Positions 18,034 to 28,800 of a DNA stretch of 64,000 nucleotides are shown one piece after another. Position 1 is the first letter of the stretch. Each line of letters begins with the position of its first letter. The stretch is from assembly GCA_009838515.1 (NCBI GenBank), contig VXRL01000044.1:32439-96438 (forward strand), given 5' to 3'. The translations under genes and the position numbers were made by a program. Source of the DNA: Terriglobia bacterium. Its GTDB lineage: Bacteria; Acidobacteriota; Terriglobia; Bryobacterales; UBA6623. Under the pieces are notes generated by a model. That model did not search any database, was not told the DNA's origin, and worked only from the letters and a program-made list of their open reading frames with translations.

Positions 18034-18643
18034 CTTGCTCGCCCACCTTGCCGGAGCCGGATTCAATCTTGCGGTGGCGCTGCTGATCGTCCGGCTGATC
18101 TATTACCCCACTACGCAGGACAAGCAGTACGTGCTGACGTTCGTGACGTTCAGCACAGTGACCTATTTCGTGCTGGGCCTGCTGACCAGCGTTGACTTGA
18201 CCATCGGCGTAGGTTTCGGACTGTTCGCGATCTTCTCCGTGCTGCGCTACCGCACGGACACGATCTCTGCGCGCGAGATGACCTACCTGTTCGTGCTGAT
18301 CGCGCTGGCGGTGATGAATTCGGTGCTGGCGACGCAATCCGACTACGCTCGCATGCTGGCATCCAACGCGGTGGTGGTCCTGGTCATGTTCGTGCTGGAA
18401 CGCGAATGGGGCTTTCACTTCGAGGCGAGCAAGCAGATCCATTACGACAAGGTCGAACTGGTCGTACCGTCGCGCAAGGACGAGCTGCTCGCCGACCTGC
18501 GCGCGCGGACCGGGCTGCCGGTTCGGCATGTTGCCGTGGGACGCATCGACATGGTTCGCGACACTGCGGAGCTCACGCTCTTCTTCGACGATCGGGAACA
18601 GCAAGCAGCGGCTCGTGCCAACGGGACGAAGGAAACACCATGA
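18023..18643 (+). CDS. DUF4956 membrane protein
   Basis: 206 residues. Four membrane helices lie in residues 10-125, with the signature FGLFAIFSVLRYRTDTISAREMT cut here by the family-typical loop at about residue 75. A soluble C-terminal domain contains KVELVVPSRKDELLADLRAR. This matches DUF4956, the usual neighbour of VTC-type polymerases, and it may channel polyphosphate or anchor the polymerase at the membrane. It is joined to both neighbours by overlap (11 bp before, 4 bp ATGA after), so the three genes are translationally coupled. Confidence 0.85.
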   Translation: MQPDLLAHLAGAGFNLAVALLIVRLIYYPTTQDKQYVLTFVTFSTVTYFVLGLLTSVDLTIGVGFGLFAIFSVLRYRTDTISAREMTYLFVLIALAVMNSVLATQSDYARMLASNAVVVLVMFVLEREWGFHFEASKQIHYDKVELVVPSRKDELLADLRARTGLPVRHVAVGRIDMVRDTAELTLFFDDREQQAAARANGTKETP

Positions 18644-21453
18644 ATTCCCTATGCAAGGCAATCAGCTTGGCCGTCTTCGCAGCAGCCTTAGCAACGCTGC
18701 TCGCGCAGGGCCCGCCCGGCATGTCGAGGATGCTGCCGGTTATGGCCGCACTCGATGCGGACGCGGACAACACGTTGTCTGAGGAAGAAATCGGAGCCGC
18801 TCCGGACGCGCTGCTCACTCTGGACACTGACGGCAGCGGAAGCCTCACTCGAGACGAACTCATGCCGCGATTCGGCGGCGGTGCGGGCGGAGGCCGCGGC
18901 GGCGTGCGCGAAGCTCGGCCCGGGGATCCGGGCACGGGCCCAAGACCGGGCAGGGGCGGCCCGGCAGGCCTGCCGGGCATCCCACTGATCGCAGCCCTCG
19001 ATCCGGACAGCGACGGGGAGATCAGAGCGGACGAGATCCGACAGGCGACGGCGTCGCTGGCGACCCTAGATGCCGATGGCAGCGGCACTCTGACCGGTGA
19101 CGAGCTACTGCCTCGATTCGGCGGACGCGGCGGCCCGGGCAGGGGCCAGGACCGGCCGCCGATTGCGCTGCCCGTCGTGGATGTGCTCGATGCCAATGCT
19201 GATCGTGAGATCTCGGCTGCGGAGCTGGCGGCAGCCAGTTCGGCCCTGCGTTCCCTGGACTCAAACGCCGACGGCCAAGTTGACGAGAGCGAAATGCTGC
19301 CCCAAGGCGGCACCTTCGGCGGACGCCAGCGCGGCGGCCCACGAGGCCCCGGCGCCATGCTGGGCACACTCCCGCTTGTCGGCGCGCTCGACAGCGATGG
19401 CAGCGGAGCGCTCGAACGGGCCGAGATCGACCAGGCGAGCGCAGCGCTGGCAACCCTCGACAGTGACGGGAGCGGCGCGCTCTCCGCGAGCGAATTCCTC
19501 CCAAGCCGCGGCGGCCGAGGGGGCGGCGGGCGCGGTTTCCGGGGCGGCCCGGGCGGATTCGGAGAAGTCGCGGCGGAGCGCAAGCAGCCCCAAGAGCTGA
19601 CACGCGACGAGGGAGCGGCCACGATTCCAGACCGTGCAACCTTCGAGGAATTCTCCTACCAAGGCGAGCAGGTCATGATCGATTCCGGACTCCGCGGCCT
19701 CGAATTCGTCAAGTTCGTGATCACCGAAGCCATCTCCGACGAGCCGCAGATGTACTTCATGAACACCGAGAACTTCCGCGCCCACCCGCAATTCATGCGC
19801 TCCGTCGGCCTCGGTTTCGGCGGGCGCGGCGGTCAATCCGGCACGATGCGCGGCGTATTGGTGTTCCGCCCGCTGCTCACCGCGCCCAACGGCGACGCCG
19901 GGCTGTACACGTTCGAGTTCGAACCGAGGGACGCGTACCCGTTCGAGATGATCCGGCTCTCCCACGATCTCCTCACCGAGCACGCTCCGATCGTTGCCGG
20001 CCGGCTGGCGTACTACCCGCTCCCTGCCGCCGTCGCTCGCTACGAGCAAGAGCGCGAGCAATACGAAGCCGCCGGCCTAGCGGTCTTCCGGGAGGAGGAT
20101 CTGTTCGGGGACATCGCCTACCTCCCGCTCAACGCAGCCGAGGGCTTCGGCTACTTGCGGCTGATGTCGCCCGAGGACCGCCCGCGGGTGCGAGACGTGG
20201 TGCTCTACGAGAGCCTCCCCAACGAGATGCCGCGCGTGGCCGGGATCATCACAAGCGTCCGGCAGACGCCGCTCTCTCACGTGAATCTGCGGGCCGTGCA
20301 GGATGGCGTGCCGAACGCGTTCATCAAGGGGGCGTCGGAAGACCCAGAGATCGTTGGCTTGCTCGGCAAGTACGTCCACTACAACGTCAATCCCGATGGC
20401 TATCAACTCCGCGAGGCAACTGTTCAGGAAGTTGAGAGCCACTTCGCCAAGCTGCGCCCGAGCGAAACGCTCGTTCCAGAGCGCGACCTCGGCGCCAAGG
20501 AGATTCGCCCGCTGAGCGAGCTCGGCTTTGACGACTCTGCCAGCGTGGGCGTGAAGGCGGCCAATGTCGCCACCCTGGGCAGCCTGGGCTTCCCGGCAGA
20601 CGTAGTGCCGGAAGGATTCGCGATACCGTTCTCCTTCTACGACGGCTTCATGCGCCACAACGGTCTCTACGAGCAAGCTTCGGCGATGTTCGCCGCGCCC
20701 GGGTTCGCAACCGACACCGGCGTGCGCGAAGAGGCACTGCGGCTGTTCCGCAAGGCAGTCCGTGCCGGGGAAACGCCCGACTGGATGTTGGCCGAGCTGC
20801 AGTCCATGCACGAGCGCTTCCCGGCGGGCCGCGCGATCCGGCTGCGCTCCAGCACCAACAACGAAGATCTGCAAGGTTTCAGCGGCGCCGGCCTGTACGA
20901 CTCGTTCACGCACCATCCGGACGAGGGCCACATTTCCAAGTCCGTCAAGCAGGTTTACGCCAGCCTCTGGAACTTCCGCGCCTATGAAGAGCGCGCATTC
21001 TTCCGCATCGATCACATGGCGGCCGCGATGGGCGTATTGGTCCACCCGAACTATGCGGGCGAGCGCGCCAACGGAGTCGCGGTCACCGAGGACATCGTGT
21101 ACCAGACCGGAGGGGACGGCCGGCCGCGAATGTACTATGTCAACACCCAAGTCGGCGAGGACCTGGTCACGAACCCGGACGGCGAGTCGATCCCGGAAGA
21201 ATTGCTGCTCAGCACCCGCGGTCCCCGGGACGACCGATTCATTCGCAGTTCCAACCGAACCGCTGACGGGGGCGCGATCCTCAACGACGAGCACCGCAAC
21301 GAGCTGCGCGCCTACCTCCGCACTGTGCAGGGAAGGTTCCGCGATCTTTACGAAGTGTCCGCCAACGAGCGGTTCGCCATGGAGATCGAGTTCAAGATCA
21401 CCTCCGACGGGCGGCTGGCTGTCAAGCAAGCGCGCCCGTGGGTCTTCCACTGA
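18640..21453 (+). CDS. exported EF-hand / PPDK-like phosphotransfer fusion protein
   Basis: 937 residues; the start is set by the ATGA overlap with DUF4956. A signal peptide spans residues 1-25. Residues 30-305 hold eight EF-hand loops in four pairs (DADADNTLSEEE, DTDGSGSLTRDE, DPDSDGEIRADE, DADGSGTLTGDE and so on) joined by Gly/Arg/Pro-rich linkers. A unique domain at about 320-500 is followed by a phosphohistidine-swivel-like segment GIITSVRQTPLSHVNLRA with His at 547, and then a PEP/pyruvate-dikinase ATP-binding region (640-937) with RLRSSTNNEDLQGFSGAGL. Polyphosphate operons of this kind often have a secreted CotH kinase as third gene; this protein may replace it. The reaction is unknown. 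Confidence 0.75.
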   Translation: MNSLCKAISLAVFAAALATLLAQGPPGMSRMLPVMAALDADADNTLSEEEIGAAPDALLTLDTDGSGSLTRDELMPRFGGGAGGGRGGVREARPGDPGTGPRPGRGGPAGLPGIPLIAALDPDSDGEIRADEIRQATASLATLDADGSGTLTGDELLPRFGGRGGPGRGQDRPPIALPVVDVLDANADREISAAELAAASSALRSLDSNADGQVDESEMLPQGGTFGGRQRGGPRGPGAMLGTLPLVGALDSDGSGALERAEIDQASAALATLDSDGSGALSASEFLPSRGGRGGGGRGFRGGPGGFGEVAAERKQPQELTRDEGAATIPDRATFEEFSYQGEQVMIDSGLRGLEFVKFVITEAISDEPQMYFMNTENFRAHPQFMRSVGLGFGGRGGQSGTMRGVLVFRPLLTAPNGDAGLYTFEFEPRDAYPFEMIRLSHDLLTEHAPIVAGRLAYYPLPAAVARYEQEREQYEAAGLAVFREEDLFGDIAYLPLNAAEGFGYLRLMSPEDRPRVRDVVLYESLPNEMPRVAGIITSVRQTPLSHVNLRAVQDGVPNAFIKGASEDPEIVGLLGKYVHYNVNPDGYQLREATVQEVESHFAKLRPSETLVPERDLGAKEIRPLSELGFDDSASVGVKAANVATLGSLGFPADVVPEGFAIPFSFYDGFMRHNGLYEQASAMFAAPGFATDTGVREEALRLFRKAVRAGETPDWMLAELQSMHERFPAGRAIRLRSSTNNEDLQGFSGAGLYDSFTHHPDEGHISKSVKQVYASLWNFRAYEERAFFRIDHMAAAMGVLVHPNYAGERANGVAVTEDIVYQTGGDGRPRMYYVNTQVGEDLVTNPDGESIPEELLLSTRGPRDDRFIRSSNRTADGGAILNDEHRNELRAYLRTVQGRFRDLYEVSANERFAMEIEFKITSDGRLAVKQARPWVFH

Positions 21454-21474
21454 CGCCTGCGCGCGGGCGAGAGC

Positions 21475-22110
21475 CTACTCCGCCAGGCAAGCATCGATGT
21501 CGGCGGCAGCGATGCCGCCCTGCTTGATCAGGCGCCACTGTAACGCCGTGATATCGATGGTGGTCGACGCCGGTCCCTCGATGATCCCGCCATCGACGAT
21601 CAAGCTGATGCGACCGTCCATGGTTCCGAGCACCTCAAAGCCGCCGCGACACGTGGGCTTGCCTGACACGTTTGCGCTAGTGGCGATCAGAGGCGTGCCG
21701 AATTCAGCCACTAGCCGCTTCGCCAGCGCAGATGCCGGGCGGCGAAGGGCCAGCCGGCCCGTGTTGCCGGTGACACGCAGCGGCACCTTGGAAGACGCTT
21801 CCACGATCACAGTCAGCAGCCCCGGCCAGAAGCGCCGCGCCAGCAGGTAGAAGCTCGACGGCAATTCGCCGGCGTACTCCACGGCCATCGCGACCGAGTC
21901 GACAAGCAGCGGCAGCGAGCGATGAGCCTCCCGTCCCTTCGCCTCGAATACCTTCGCCACGGCATTGAGATTCAGCGGATCGGCCACCAGCACGTACAGC
22001 GCGTCACTGGGAATCGCGATCACTTCCCCGCGGCGCACCGCCGTCACCGCCGCCGCCACCACAGCGTCTTCCGGATCCTCGGCCGAGGTTTCAATCAAGT
22101 GGGTAGTCAA
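21475..22110 (-). CDS. threonylcarbamoyl-AMP synthase family protein (TsaC/Sua5/YciO)
   Basis: A 211-residue YrdC-fold protein. It shows VIAIPSDALYVLVADPLN (residue 30), then KGREAHRSLPLLV and RFWPGLLTVIVEA, and ATSANVSGKPT near 145, all expected for the L-threonylcarbamoyladenylate-forming family that makes the t6A precursor of tRNA. The start appears to be TTG with a GGTGAGG ribosome site; no better ATG exists. The family's usual KR-x-R motif is here KGREAHRSLP, so a YciO-like paralogue is possible. It converges on the EF-hand gene. Confidence 0.78.
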   Translation of the reverse strand: MTTHLIETSAEDPEDAVVAAAVTAVRRGEVIAIPSDALYVLVADPLNLNAVAKVFEAKGREAHRSLPLLVDSVAMAVEYAGELPSSFYLLARRFWPGLLTVIVEASSKVPLRVTGNTGRLALRRPASALAKRLVAEFGTPLIATSANVSGKPTCRGGFEVLGTMDGRISLIVDGGIIEGPASTTIDITALQWRLIKQGGIAAADIDACLAE

Positions 22111-22356
22111 TCGACAGCCTCACCCAACCTGCGAGCACGGCCCACGAACAGAGCGCGACCGCTTCGGGGTCTGTGGCGACACCATATCCTCCACGACACT
22201 GACGCCACTTTCTGATTTAAGCAAACCGTGAATCGCTTTGGTAGTGTGCCGCGTATTGTTGGCAGGGTTGGGATAAACTTGCTGCGAGGATCTGTCGCGG
22301 TCACGCTTGGCACTAGCTGCGACACCGTCGCCGAAAACAACCGAGGGGGACTGAAA

Positions 22357-25300
22357 ATGCGCTTGGCATCAATTCTTCTAACGAGCGTTCTCTTGATCTG
22401 CACCGGGGCGTTCGCCCAGCAAGACCAAGGCAACATCACCGGCACGATCACCGATTCCACTGGAGCAGTGATCCCCGGGGCAAACATCACAGCGCGCGAG
22501 ATCAGCACCAACGTGACGCTGATTTCGTCTTCGAACGAGGGCGGTGTCTACGTGGTGGGACCGCTCAAGATCGGCACGTATGAAATCTCGGTCGAGTCGG
22601 ACGGCTTCAAGAGATCCGTGCGTTCGGGAGTGGAGATCCACGCCGGCGACCGCATCGGCATCAACTTTGAGCTACAAGTCGGCGACCTAGTGGAGGTCGT
22701 CACGGTCGAGGGCACCACTCCGGTGCTCAAGACCGAGAACGCCACGCTGGACTACACGGTCGAGCGCAAGCAGCTGGAGGACTTCCCGCTCAACGGGCGC
22801 AGCTACCAATCGCTCGGACTGCTCAGCGCGGGCGTCGCCCCGGAGATCGGCGGCCGCGACCGCGGGCCGCTGGGCACGACCTCGTTCGGCAACGGGCTGA
22901 GCGTCAACGGCCAGCCAGCCCTGCAGAACAACTACCTCATCGACGGCGTTGACAACAACTCGACCGTGATGGGCCTGCAGGACCGCAAGTCCCAAGCGGT
23001 CATTCCCTCCCTCGACGCAGTGCAGGAGATGAAGGTCCAGACCTCGAACTACTCCGCCGAGTACGGCCGCAACGCGGGCGGCGTGATCATGGTTTCGATC
23101 CGCGGCGGCACCAACGAGTTCCACGGCAGCGCGTACGAGTTCATCCGCAACGACGTCTTCGACGCGCGGCCGGCGTTCGGGCGCAACGACCGCGACGGCG
23201 ATGGCAAGGCCGATCCGGCCGTGCTGCGCCAGAACCAGTGGGGCGGCACCTTCGGCGGCCCGATCGTGAAGAACAAGGCGTTTTTCTTCGGCAGCGTGGA
23301 GACTTGGAACGTCAGGCGCGCGCAGAGCGACCTGGTAGTCGTGCCGACGCCGCTGGAGCGCGCTGGCGACTTCAGCCAGACTGCGGGACTGGCCAGGCTG
23401 CTCGACCCGAACACCTCGTCCGTGCCGGCGGAGCGCGCGGAATTCCCGAACAAGACGATTCCCACCAATTTCGCGATGCTCGACCCCGTCGGTGTCGCCT
23501 TGGCCGATCTTTACCCGGCACCAAACCTCTCCGACCCCGCCACTCGCAACAACTTCACCAGCGGCGAACCTTGGATGACCGACCGCGTGCAGTACGACTT
23601 CCGCTACGACCAGACCGTCTCGGCGAAGGACAGCCTCTTCGTTCGCTACAGCATGTACACGTTTGACCAAAATCGCGGCGCACCGCTGCCGGGCATCGCG
23701 CGCGGCGGCTCGGGAAACGACCGCGCCCGCGACGACAACGGCGGTTCGCACATGGTGATCTCGGAGACGCATGTGTTCAATCCCTTCGTCATCAACGAAT
23801 TCCGTTTCGGGCGCAAATTTCTGGGCGTAGACAAGGACATCGATTCGAACGTGCCGCTGTCCGACCTCGCCCAGCAGTACGGCATACGCGGCGTGGACAC
23901 CTCGGACAACCTCTTCGGCTTGCCGCGGTTCGCGATGGCCGGGAACCTGCCGTTCATTGGATTGGGCGGCTCGGGCTTCCAGCCCAACATCAAGGACACG
24001 TGGACCTACCAGTGGATGAACAACCTCACGGTGATTCGCGGCAACCACAGCATCAAGTTCGGGGCGGACATCCGCTATGACCGGACGAACATCGTGGGCT
24101 CGCAGAACGCTCGCGGCATTTTCAACTTCAACGGCAAGTTCAGCGGCATCAGCATGGCCGACTTCCTGCTGGGCTGGATCAACAACGCCACCAAGAGCAC
24201 CCAAGTGCTCAGCGACCAGCTCTTCCGCAGCTACATGTTCTTCGTTCAGGACGACTGGAAAGTCACGCCGAACCTGACGCTGAACCTAGGAGTGCGCTAT
24301 GAGCTAACCTCGCCGTGGTTCGACGAAAACAACCGCATGAACAAAATTTCGATCGACCCCTCCAACTACGGCCAGACGATCACGGCGGGCGAGTTCGGCG
24401 ACAGCTGGTCGCACCGCGCATTGGTCAACACCGACGCCAACAACTTTGCTCCGCGGGTCGGGTTCGCGTGGCAGCCTGCCCAGCGCTGGACTTTCCGCGG
24501 CGGGGCGGGGGTGTTCTACGGCGGGCAGCAAGGCCTGGGAGCATCCGGGCGCATGCTGGTCAACTTCCCGTTCGTCGCCCAGGTTCAGCGCACCTCGGGG
24601 CGGGCGGCCCCGGCGTTCATGCTCCGCGACGGTTTCCCTGCGGACTTCCTAGGAGACCTCAGCGACCCCGACAATCGGCCGAGAAATATCAGACTTAATC
24701 ACTGGTCGACCGAGTTCCCGATGCCCACGACTTATCAATGGAACTTCAGCATCCAGCGGCAGCTCGCCAACGACATTGGCTTGACCGTAGCCTACGTGGG
24801 ATCTTCCTCGAACTTCCTGCTAGGAGTGTTCAACGAGAACGCTGCCACGCGCGGCGATCCCGGCACAGAGGCCTCGCGGCGCAAGCATTTCCAAGACGTC
24901 GGCAATCTGAACTACAGGACACCGTACGGCTCGGCGAATTACAACGGCCTCAACACCACCCTCGCCAAGCGGTTCTCCGGGGGCAACCTGTGGACCATCG
25001 CCTACACCTGGGCGCACGGCATCGGCAACACTCCGGAACAGTTCGTGGGCGGCGAGACCGGCGTGCAGGATCCGACCTGCTTCTCGTGCCAGCGCGGATC
25101 GAACTCCAGCGACGTGCGGCAGCGCCTCGCCACAAGCTACGTGGTGGAACTGCCCTTCGGCCGGGGCAAGCGGCTGCTGGACATGGGCGGAGCGGTCAAC
25201 GCGATCTTCGGCGGCTGGCAGCTGACCGGCCTGCTACAGGCGCAGACGGGCCAGTACTACAACGTCACCCTGCCGAACGCCTTTAGCAACCTGGGCACCC

Positions 25301-25665
25301 GCGTGGGCACTTGGAGGCCGGACGTGATCGGCGAGCACCGCGTTTCGAACCCCGGGCCGGACAAGTGGTACGAGCGCACCGCGTTCGACATTCCGCTGGA
25401 CTCGAACGGCGTGCCGGACTTCGGCAACGTGGGCCGCAACACCATGCAAGAGGACGGCATTTTCAACTGGGACATCGGGTTGCAGAAATCGTTCTACCCG
25501 ACCGAGGGCACCGAAGTGCAGTTCCGCTACGAGGTGTTCAACCTGACCAACCACCCGAGCTTCGCAGTGCCGAACCGAAACGTCCGCTCGCCGGCCGGCG
25601 GCACGATCCGCAACACGAATACGACACCGCGACAGATGCAGTTCAGTCTGCGCATCGTGTTCTAG
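22357..25665 (+). CDS. Oar-type TonB-dependent outer-membrane receptor
   Basis: 1102 residues starting at ATG 22357 (the frame is open upstream, but the signal peptide MRLASILLTSVLLICTGAFA begins here). Residues 25-110 form a carboxypeptidase-regulatory-like domain (GNITGTITDSTGAVIPGANI). The plug follows (NGLSVNGQPALQNNYLIDGV; SNYSAEYGRNAGGVIMVSI), then a large barrel ending in Phe (LRIVF), the outer-membrane terminal signature. Such receptors import large glycans or peptides. It is followed by a strong hairpin terminator and converges on a second receptor. Confidence 0.9.
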   Translation: MRLASILLTSVLLICTGAFAQQDQGNITGTITDSTGAVIPGANITAREISTNVTLISSSNEGGVYVVGPLKIGTYEISVESDGFKRSVRSGVEIHAGDRIGINFELQVGDLVEVVTVEGTTPVLKTENATLDYTVERKQLEDFPLNGRSYQSLGLLSAGVAPEIGGRDRGPLGTTSFGNGLSVNGQPALQNNYLIDGVDNNSTVMGLQDRKSQAVIPSLDAVQEMKVQTSNYSAEYGRNAGGVIMVSIRGGTNEFHGSAYEFIRNDVFDARPAFGRNDRDGDGKADPAVLRQNQWGGTFGGPIVKNKAFFFGSVETWNVRRAQSDLVVVPTPLERAGDFSQTAGLARLLDPNTSSVPAERAEFPNKTIPTNFAMLDPVGVALADLYPAPNLSDPATRNNFTSGEPWMTDRVQYDFRYDQTVSAKDSLFVRYSMYTFDQNRGAPLPGIARGGSGNDRARDDNGGSHMVISETHVFNPFVINEFRFGRKFLGVDKDIDSNVPLSDLAQQYGIRGVDTSDNLFGLPRFAMAGNLPFIGLGGSGFQPNIKDTWTYQWMNNLTVIRGNHSIKFGADIRYDRTNIVGSQNARGIFNFNGKFSGISMADFLLGWINNATKSTQVLSDQLFRSYMFFVQDDWKVTPNLTLNLGVRYELTSPWFDENNRMNKISIDPSNYGQTITAGEFGDSWSHRALVNTDANNFAPRVGFAWQPAQRWTFRGGAGVFYGGQQGLGASGRMLVNFPFVAQVQRTSGRAAPAFMLRDGFPADFLGDLSDPDNRPRNIRLNHWSTEFPMPTTYQWNFSIQRQLANDIGLTVAYVGSSSNFLLGVFNENAATRGDPGTEASRRKHFQDVGNLNYRTPYGSANYNGLNTTLAKRFSGGNLWTIAYTWAHGIGNTPEQFVGGETGVQDPTCFSCQRGSNSSDVRQRLATSYVVELPFGRGKRLLDMGGAVNAIFGGWQLTGLLQAQTGQYYNVTLPNAFSNLGTRVGTWRPDVIGEHRVSNPGPDKWYERTAFDIPLDSNGVPDFGNVGRNTMQEDGIFNWDIGLQKSFYPTEGTEVQFRYEVFNLTNHPSFAVPNRNVRSPAGGTIRNTNTTPRQMQFSLRIVF

Positions 25666-25682
25666 CGCCTCTGGGCAGCCCA

Positions 25683-25713
25683 GCACGGCCGGTCGCGAGC
25701 AGACCGGCCGTGC
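25683..25713 (+). terminator. rho-independent-like terminator of the TonB receptor gene
   Basis: A perfect 12-bp stem (GCACGGCCGGTC / GACCGGCCGTGC) with a 7-base loop lies 18 bp after the receptor stop and is followed by AACATCTTTT on the plus strand. The T-tract is short and offset. Being symmetrical, the stem could also act on the convergent transcript. Confidence 0.75.
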
Positions 25714-25822
25714 AACATCTTTTCCGAAGCCGGGGGCGTCCCGAGCTAGGCCGTCGGAACCGATCGGTCGCATCGGTGACCAGAGATGCCCTGACGCAGG
25801 TCCCGATTGCGATCCTCGAGAT

Positions 25823-28800
25823 TCAGAACTCGTACCGGAGAGCAAACTGCATGATTCGAGGCGACTCGGTAAAGCGGTATTGGCCGAGAACCGCCGGGCG
25901 GTCGTAGCGGCGTTGCAGGTTCCTCTGGGTGAAGTTCACGTTATTGAACGCGTTGAACACTTCCCATCGGAACTGGAGGCTATCTCCTTCCGCCGGCATC
26001 CGAAACCGCTTGCTCAACGCCAGGTCCGAATTGAATAGGTCGTCGGAACGGAAGATATTGCGCGGGCCGATCAGGCCGGTCCGATTGAAGCGCATGCTGG
26101 CGGCCGCCGCATTGCCATCAGGGAACGCGCCCGGAACACCGTCGGCATTGTCAGAGCCACCGCCTTGGTTGTCTACCGGCCCGACGATCAGGGCTCTTCC
26201 GGCGCCGTAGAAGTTCGTGGACCACCTAGATCCGTTTCCAATGTCAAACGGCAACCCGGTGCGATAGCGCGCCACGCCGGAGAGCTGCCAGCCGCCGATC
26301 AACCGGTTGACCAGGCCGCTTGCGTTCTTTCCGACGGCCTTGCCCCGCCCGAACGGCAGACCGAGGACGAAGTTGGCGTTCAGCTGGTGGCGGACATCGA
26401 AGTCGGAGCTGCCCACAGACTGATCCCGGCGAAACGTGTTGACGATGTTGGCTGCGGTTTCCGAAAACACGCCTGGCGCGTTCGTGTTGCCGGCAAGGTT
26501 GCCCTCCGCAGCGGAGCCGTTGTCGATCGAGTGCGACCACGTGTAATTCAGGTCGAACGTGAGTTGGTCATCGAAGCGTTTGCGGAGTGAAAGCGTCATG
26601 CCATGGAAGTTGGACAGGCCGAGATTTTCCCACGTCCGCAATGCGCTGAACTGGCGGCCGAAAAACGTATGGCAGCCCGTGGCGACCATGCACGCCGGGA
26701 ACGCGTTGCTGCCTGCGTAGTAGTCGGTCCCTCCGAAGGGGCTGAACTGTCGGTCGAGCTGGTCCAGCGTGTCAAGCTCGGACTCGCGGCCCCAATCGTT
26801 GTTGACGACAAAGAAGTTGGCGGACGCCGAACCCGGGATCGCGAAGTTGGCCAAGGCCGGGAACATGTTCTCGAAGAACGGCTGGACCGGCACGAGGCTC
26901 GGGTCCGCCCTGACCATCTCGTTGGTCAGCCCCTGGTCCTCGAAGAGCGTCCGGTTGGCCTGGAATGCTTCGGCTAGAGTCTGGCCAGATTTCGGATCCC
27001 TGAAGAAAATGAGCGGGCTGGCCGGATCATGCTGCCCCAGCAGCTTGCGCCCAAACCGTCCGACGTATCCCACTTCGAGAGTCGTGCCGCCCACCCAAGC
27101 GCGCGAGAAAGAGGCCGTGACCGGAATCGAGTACGGAGCCCTGAGATTGGATGCGGTTGCCACGCCTGCGCCGGAGATCGCGCGATTCGGAGGCGGCGTG
27201 AACGGGAATCCACCGTCTGGCGCCGCCGGCAGGTCCGGGAACGTGCCGTCGTAGCGGAACGCGGTCGAGAAGTTGTACGTTTCCGTATTGGACTGTGCCG
27301 ACCGTACCCCGAACGTGCCGAACAAGTCCTGCTGGGTCACCAGGTACGACCCGAACCGATCAAAGAACACCCCGCCGCCGACGCGCAACGCCCCGCTGTC
27401 ACCGAAGATCGTCCTGAGCAGGCCGCTGGGGTTGTGCGGGCTGTATGCGAAGCTCAGGCGCGGAGCGAAGTTGTTCCGGTCGTCGTTGTACCACTCCGGG
27501 CCGTTGTTGGCCGGACCTCCAGGAATCCAGGTCAGGTCCGCCGAGGGGATTCGATGGCCTGGGATCCCTGCCTCCATCGCCTCGACACGTTCGAACATGT
27601 GCTGCTCCAGCGGCACGCGCGTAACGCCCTGCAGTCCGTTGGTTTCGTACGGCACCCGCGCGTAGCCGTACCGCACGCCGTAGGTGATCGCCAGGCTCGG
27701 TTTCACCCGCCATGTGTCCGAGAAGTAGAGTTCGTATTCGTCGGTGCCGATGCGGCGGGTCGTCGCCGTCCCGATGGGCAGCAGTTCCCCGTCGGGCCCG
27801 TACTGGTACGTCACGTTGATGGTCGTAATCGCGCCGGTCAGGTTCAGCGCTGCGCCGGAGATCGTCGCAAGTTGATCGTCCGCGAGTTGGATGCCCGGAT
27901 TTCCGGTCATCGCCTGGAGAACTTCATTGATTCCCCTCTGGATGTCCGCCCCTAGGCCGCCTAGGTTGTCCTGCGCGAGAGCGAACGAAGGGAAGACATC
28001 TTGGAAGTTCCTGCGGTTGTTGCGGATCACGCGGATGTTGGTGCCGAACTTGAAGTTGTGGTTGTCGCGCGCCCAGATCAGATCGTTGCTCAGATTGAAG
28101 ACTGGGGCCTGCCGCTGGCTGCTCCGCACACCATAGTTCTGGGTTTCGTGGATGTCGAAGAGCGCAAATTGAGGTCCGTCGGCTCCGGAGACGGCCACGC
28201 CTTGGCGCGTGAAGCCGAAGCGGAACGTGTTGACCATCGAAGGCGTGAGCAAACCCGTGTAGCCGATCGCAAAGCCGCGGCTGTTGTCGAGAATCTTTGA
28301 ACCTTCCAGGCCAGGGTATTGGGCGAGAGATTGCTCGTTGTCGGCCTCGTTGTCCGCCAGGGTGCCGCGCCACGAGACGCGGTGGCCACCGTTCTTGTCC
28401 AGGTTGAAGTCGAAACGAGCCACGTAGGCCTTGTTGTCCACGTGCAGCGGGGCGTTGAATCGGAGTCCGTCGAAGTTCTGGCCGCCGTCCGAGCCGGATA
28501 CCGGGTCGTTGCCGATGGGAAATGAGTTCAGGATCTCCAACATCAGCGGATTGGCCCCCAGGCCTGCCGGATCGGCCTCCGCGAACTGCTGCGGCGAAAG
28601 ACGGTACGTATTGCCATCGTTGGCGGCAACGGTCAAGATGCCCTGCCGCAGGTCTTGCGAGGGGACCACGCGCTGCTGGCTGGCCGACCGGGCGTCGCGC
28701 CGTCCCTCGTAGTTCACGAAAAAGAACGCTCGGTTCCGCTTGGCCGGACCGCCCAGTGAAACACCGTACTGGTTTCGGATCAATAGCTCGCGCGACACGC

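Noticed and set aside
22687..24204. 505-codon frame antisense to the TonB receptor
   Set aside because: Val/Arg/Ala-rich shadow of a clear outer-membrane receptor; no ribosome site.
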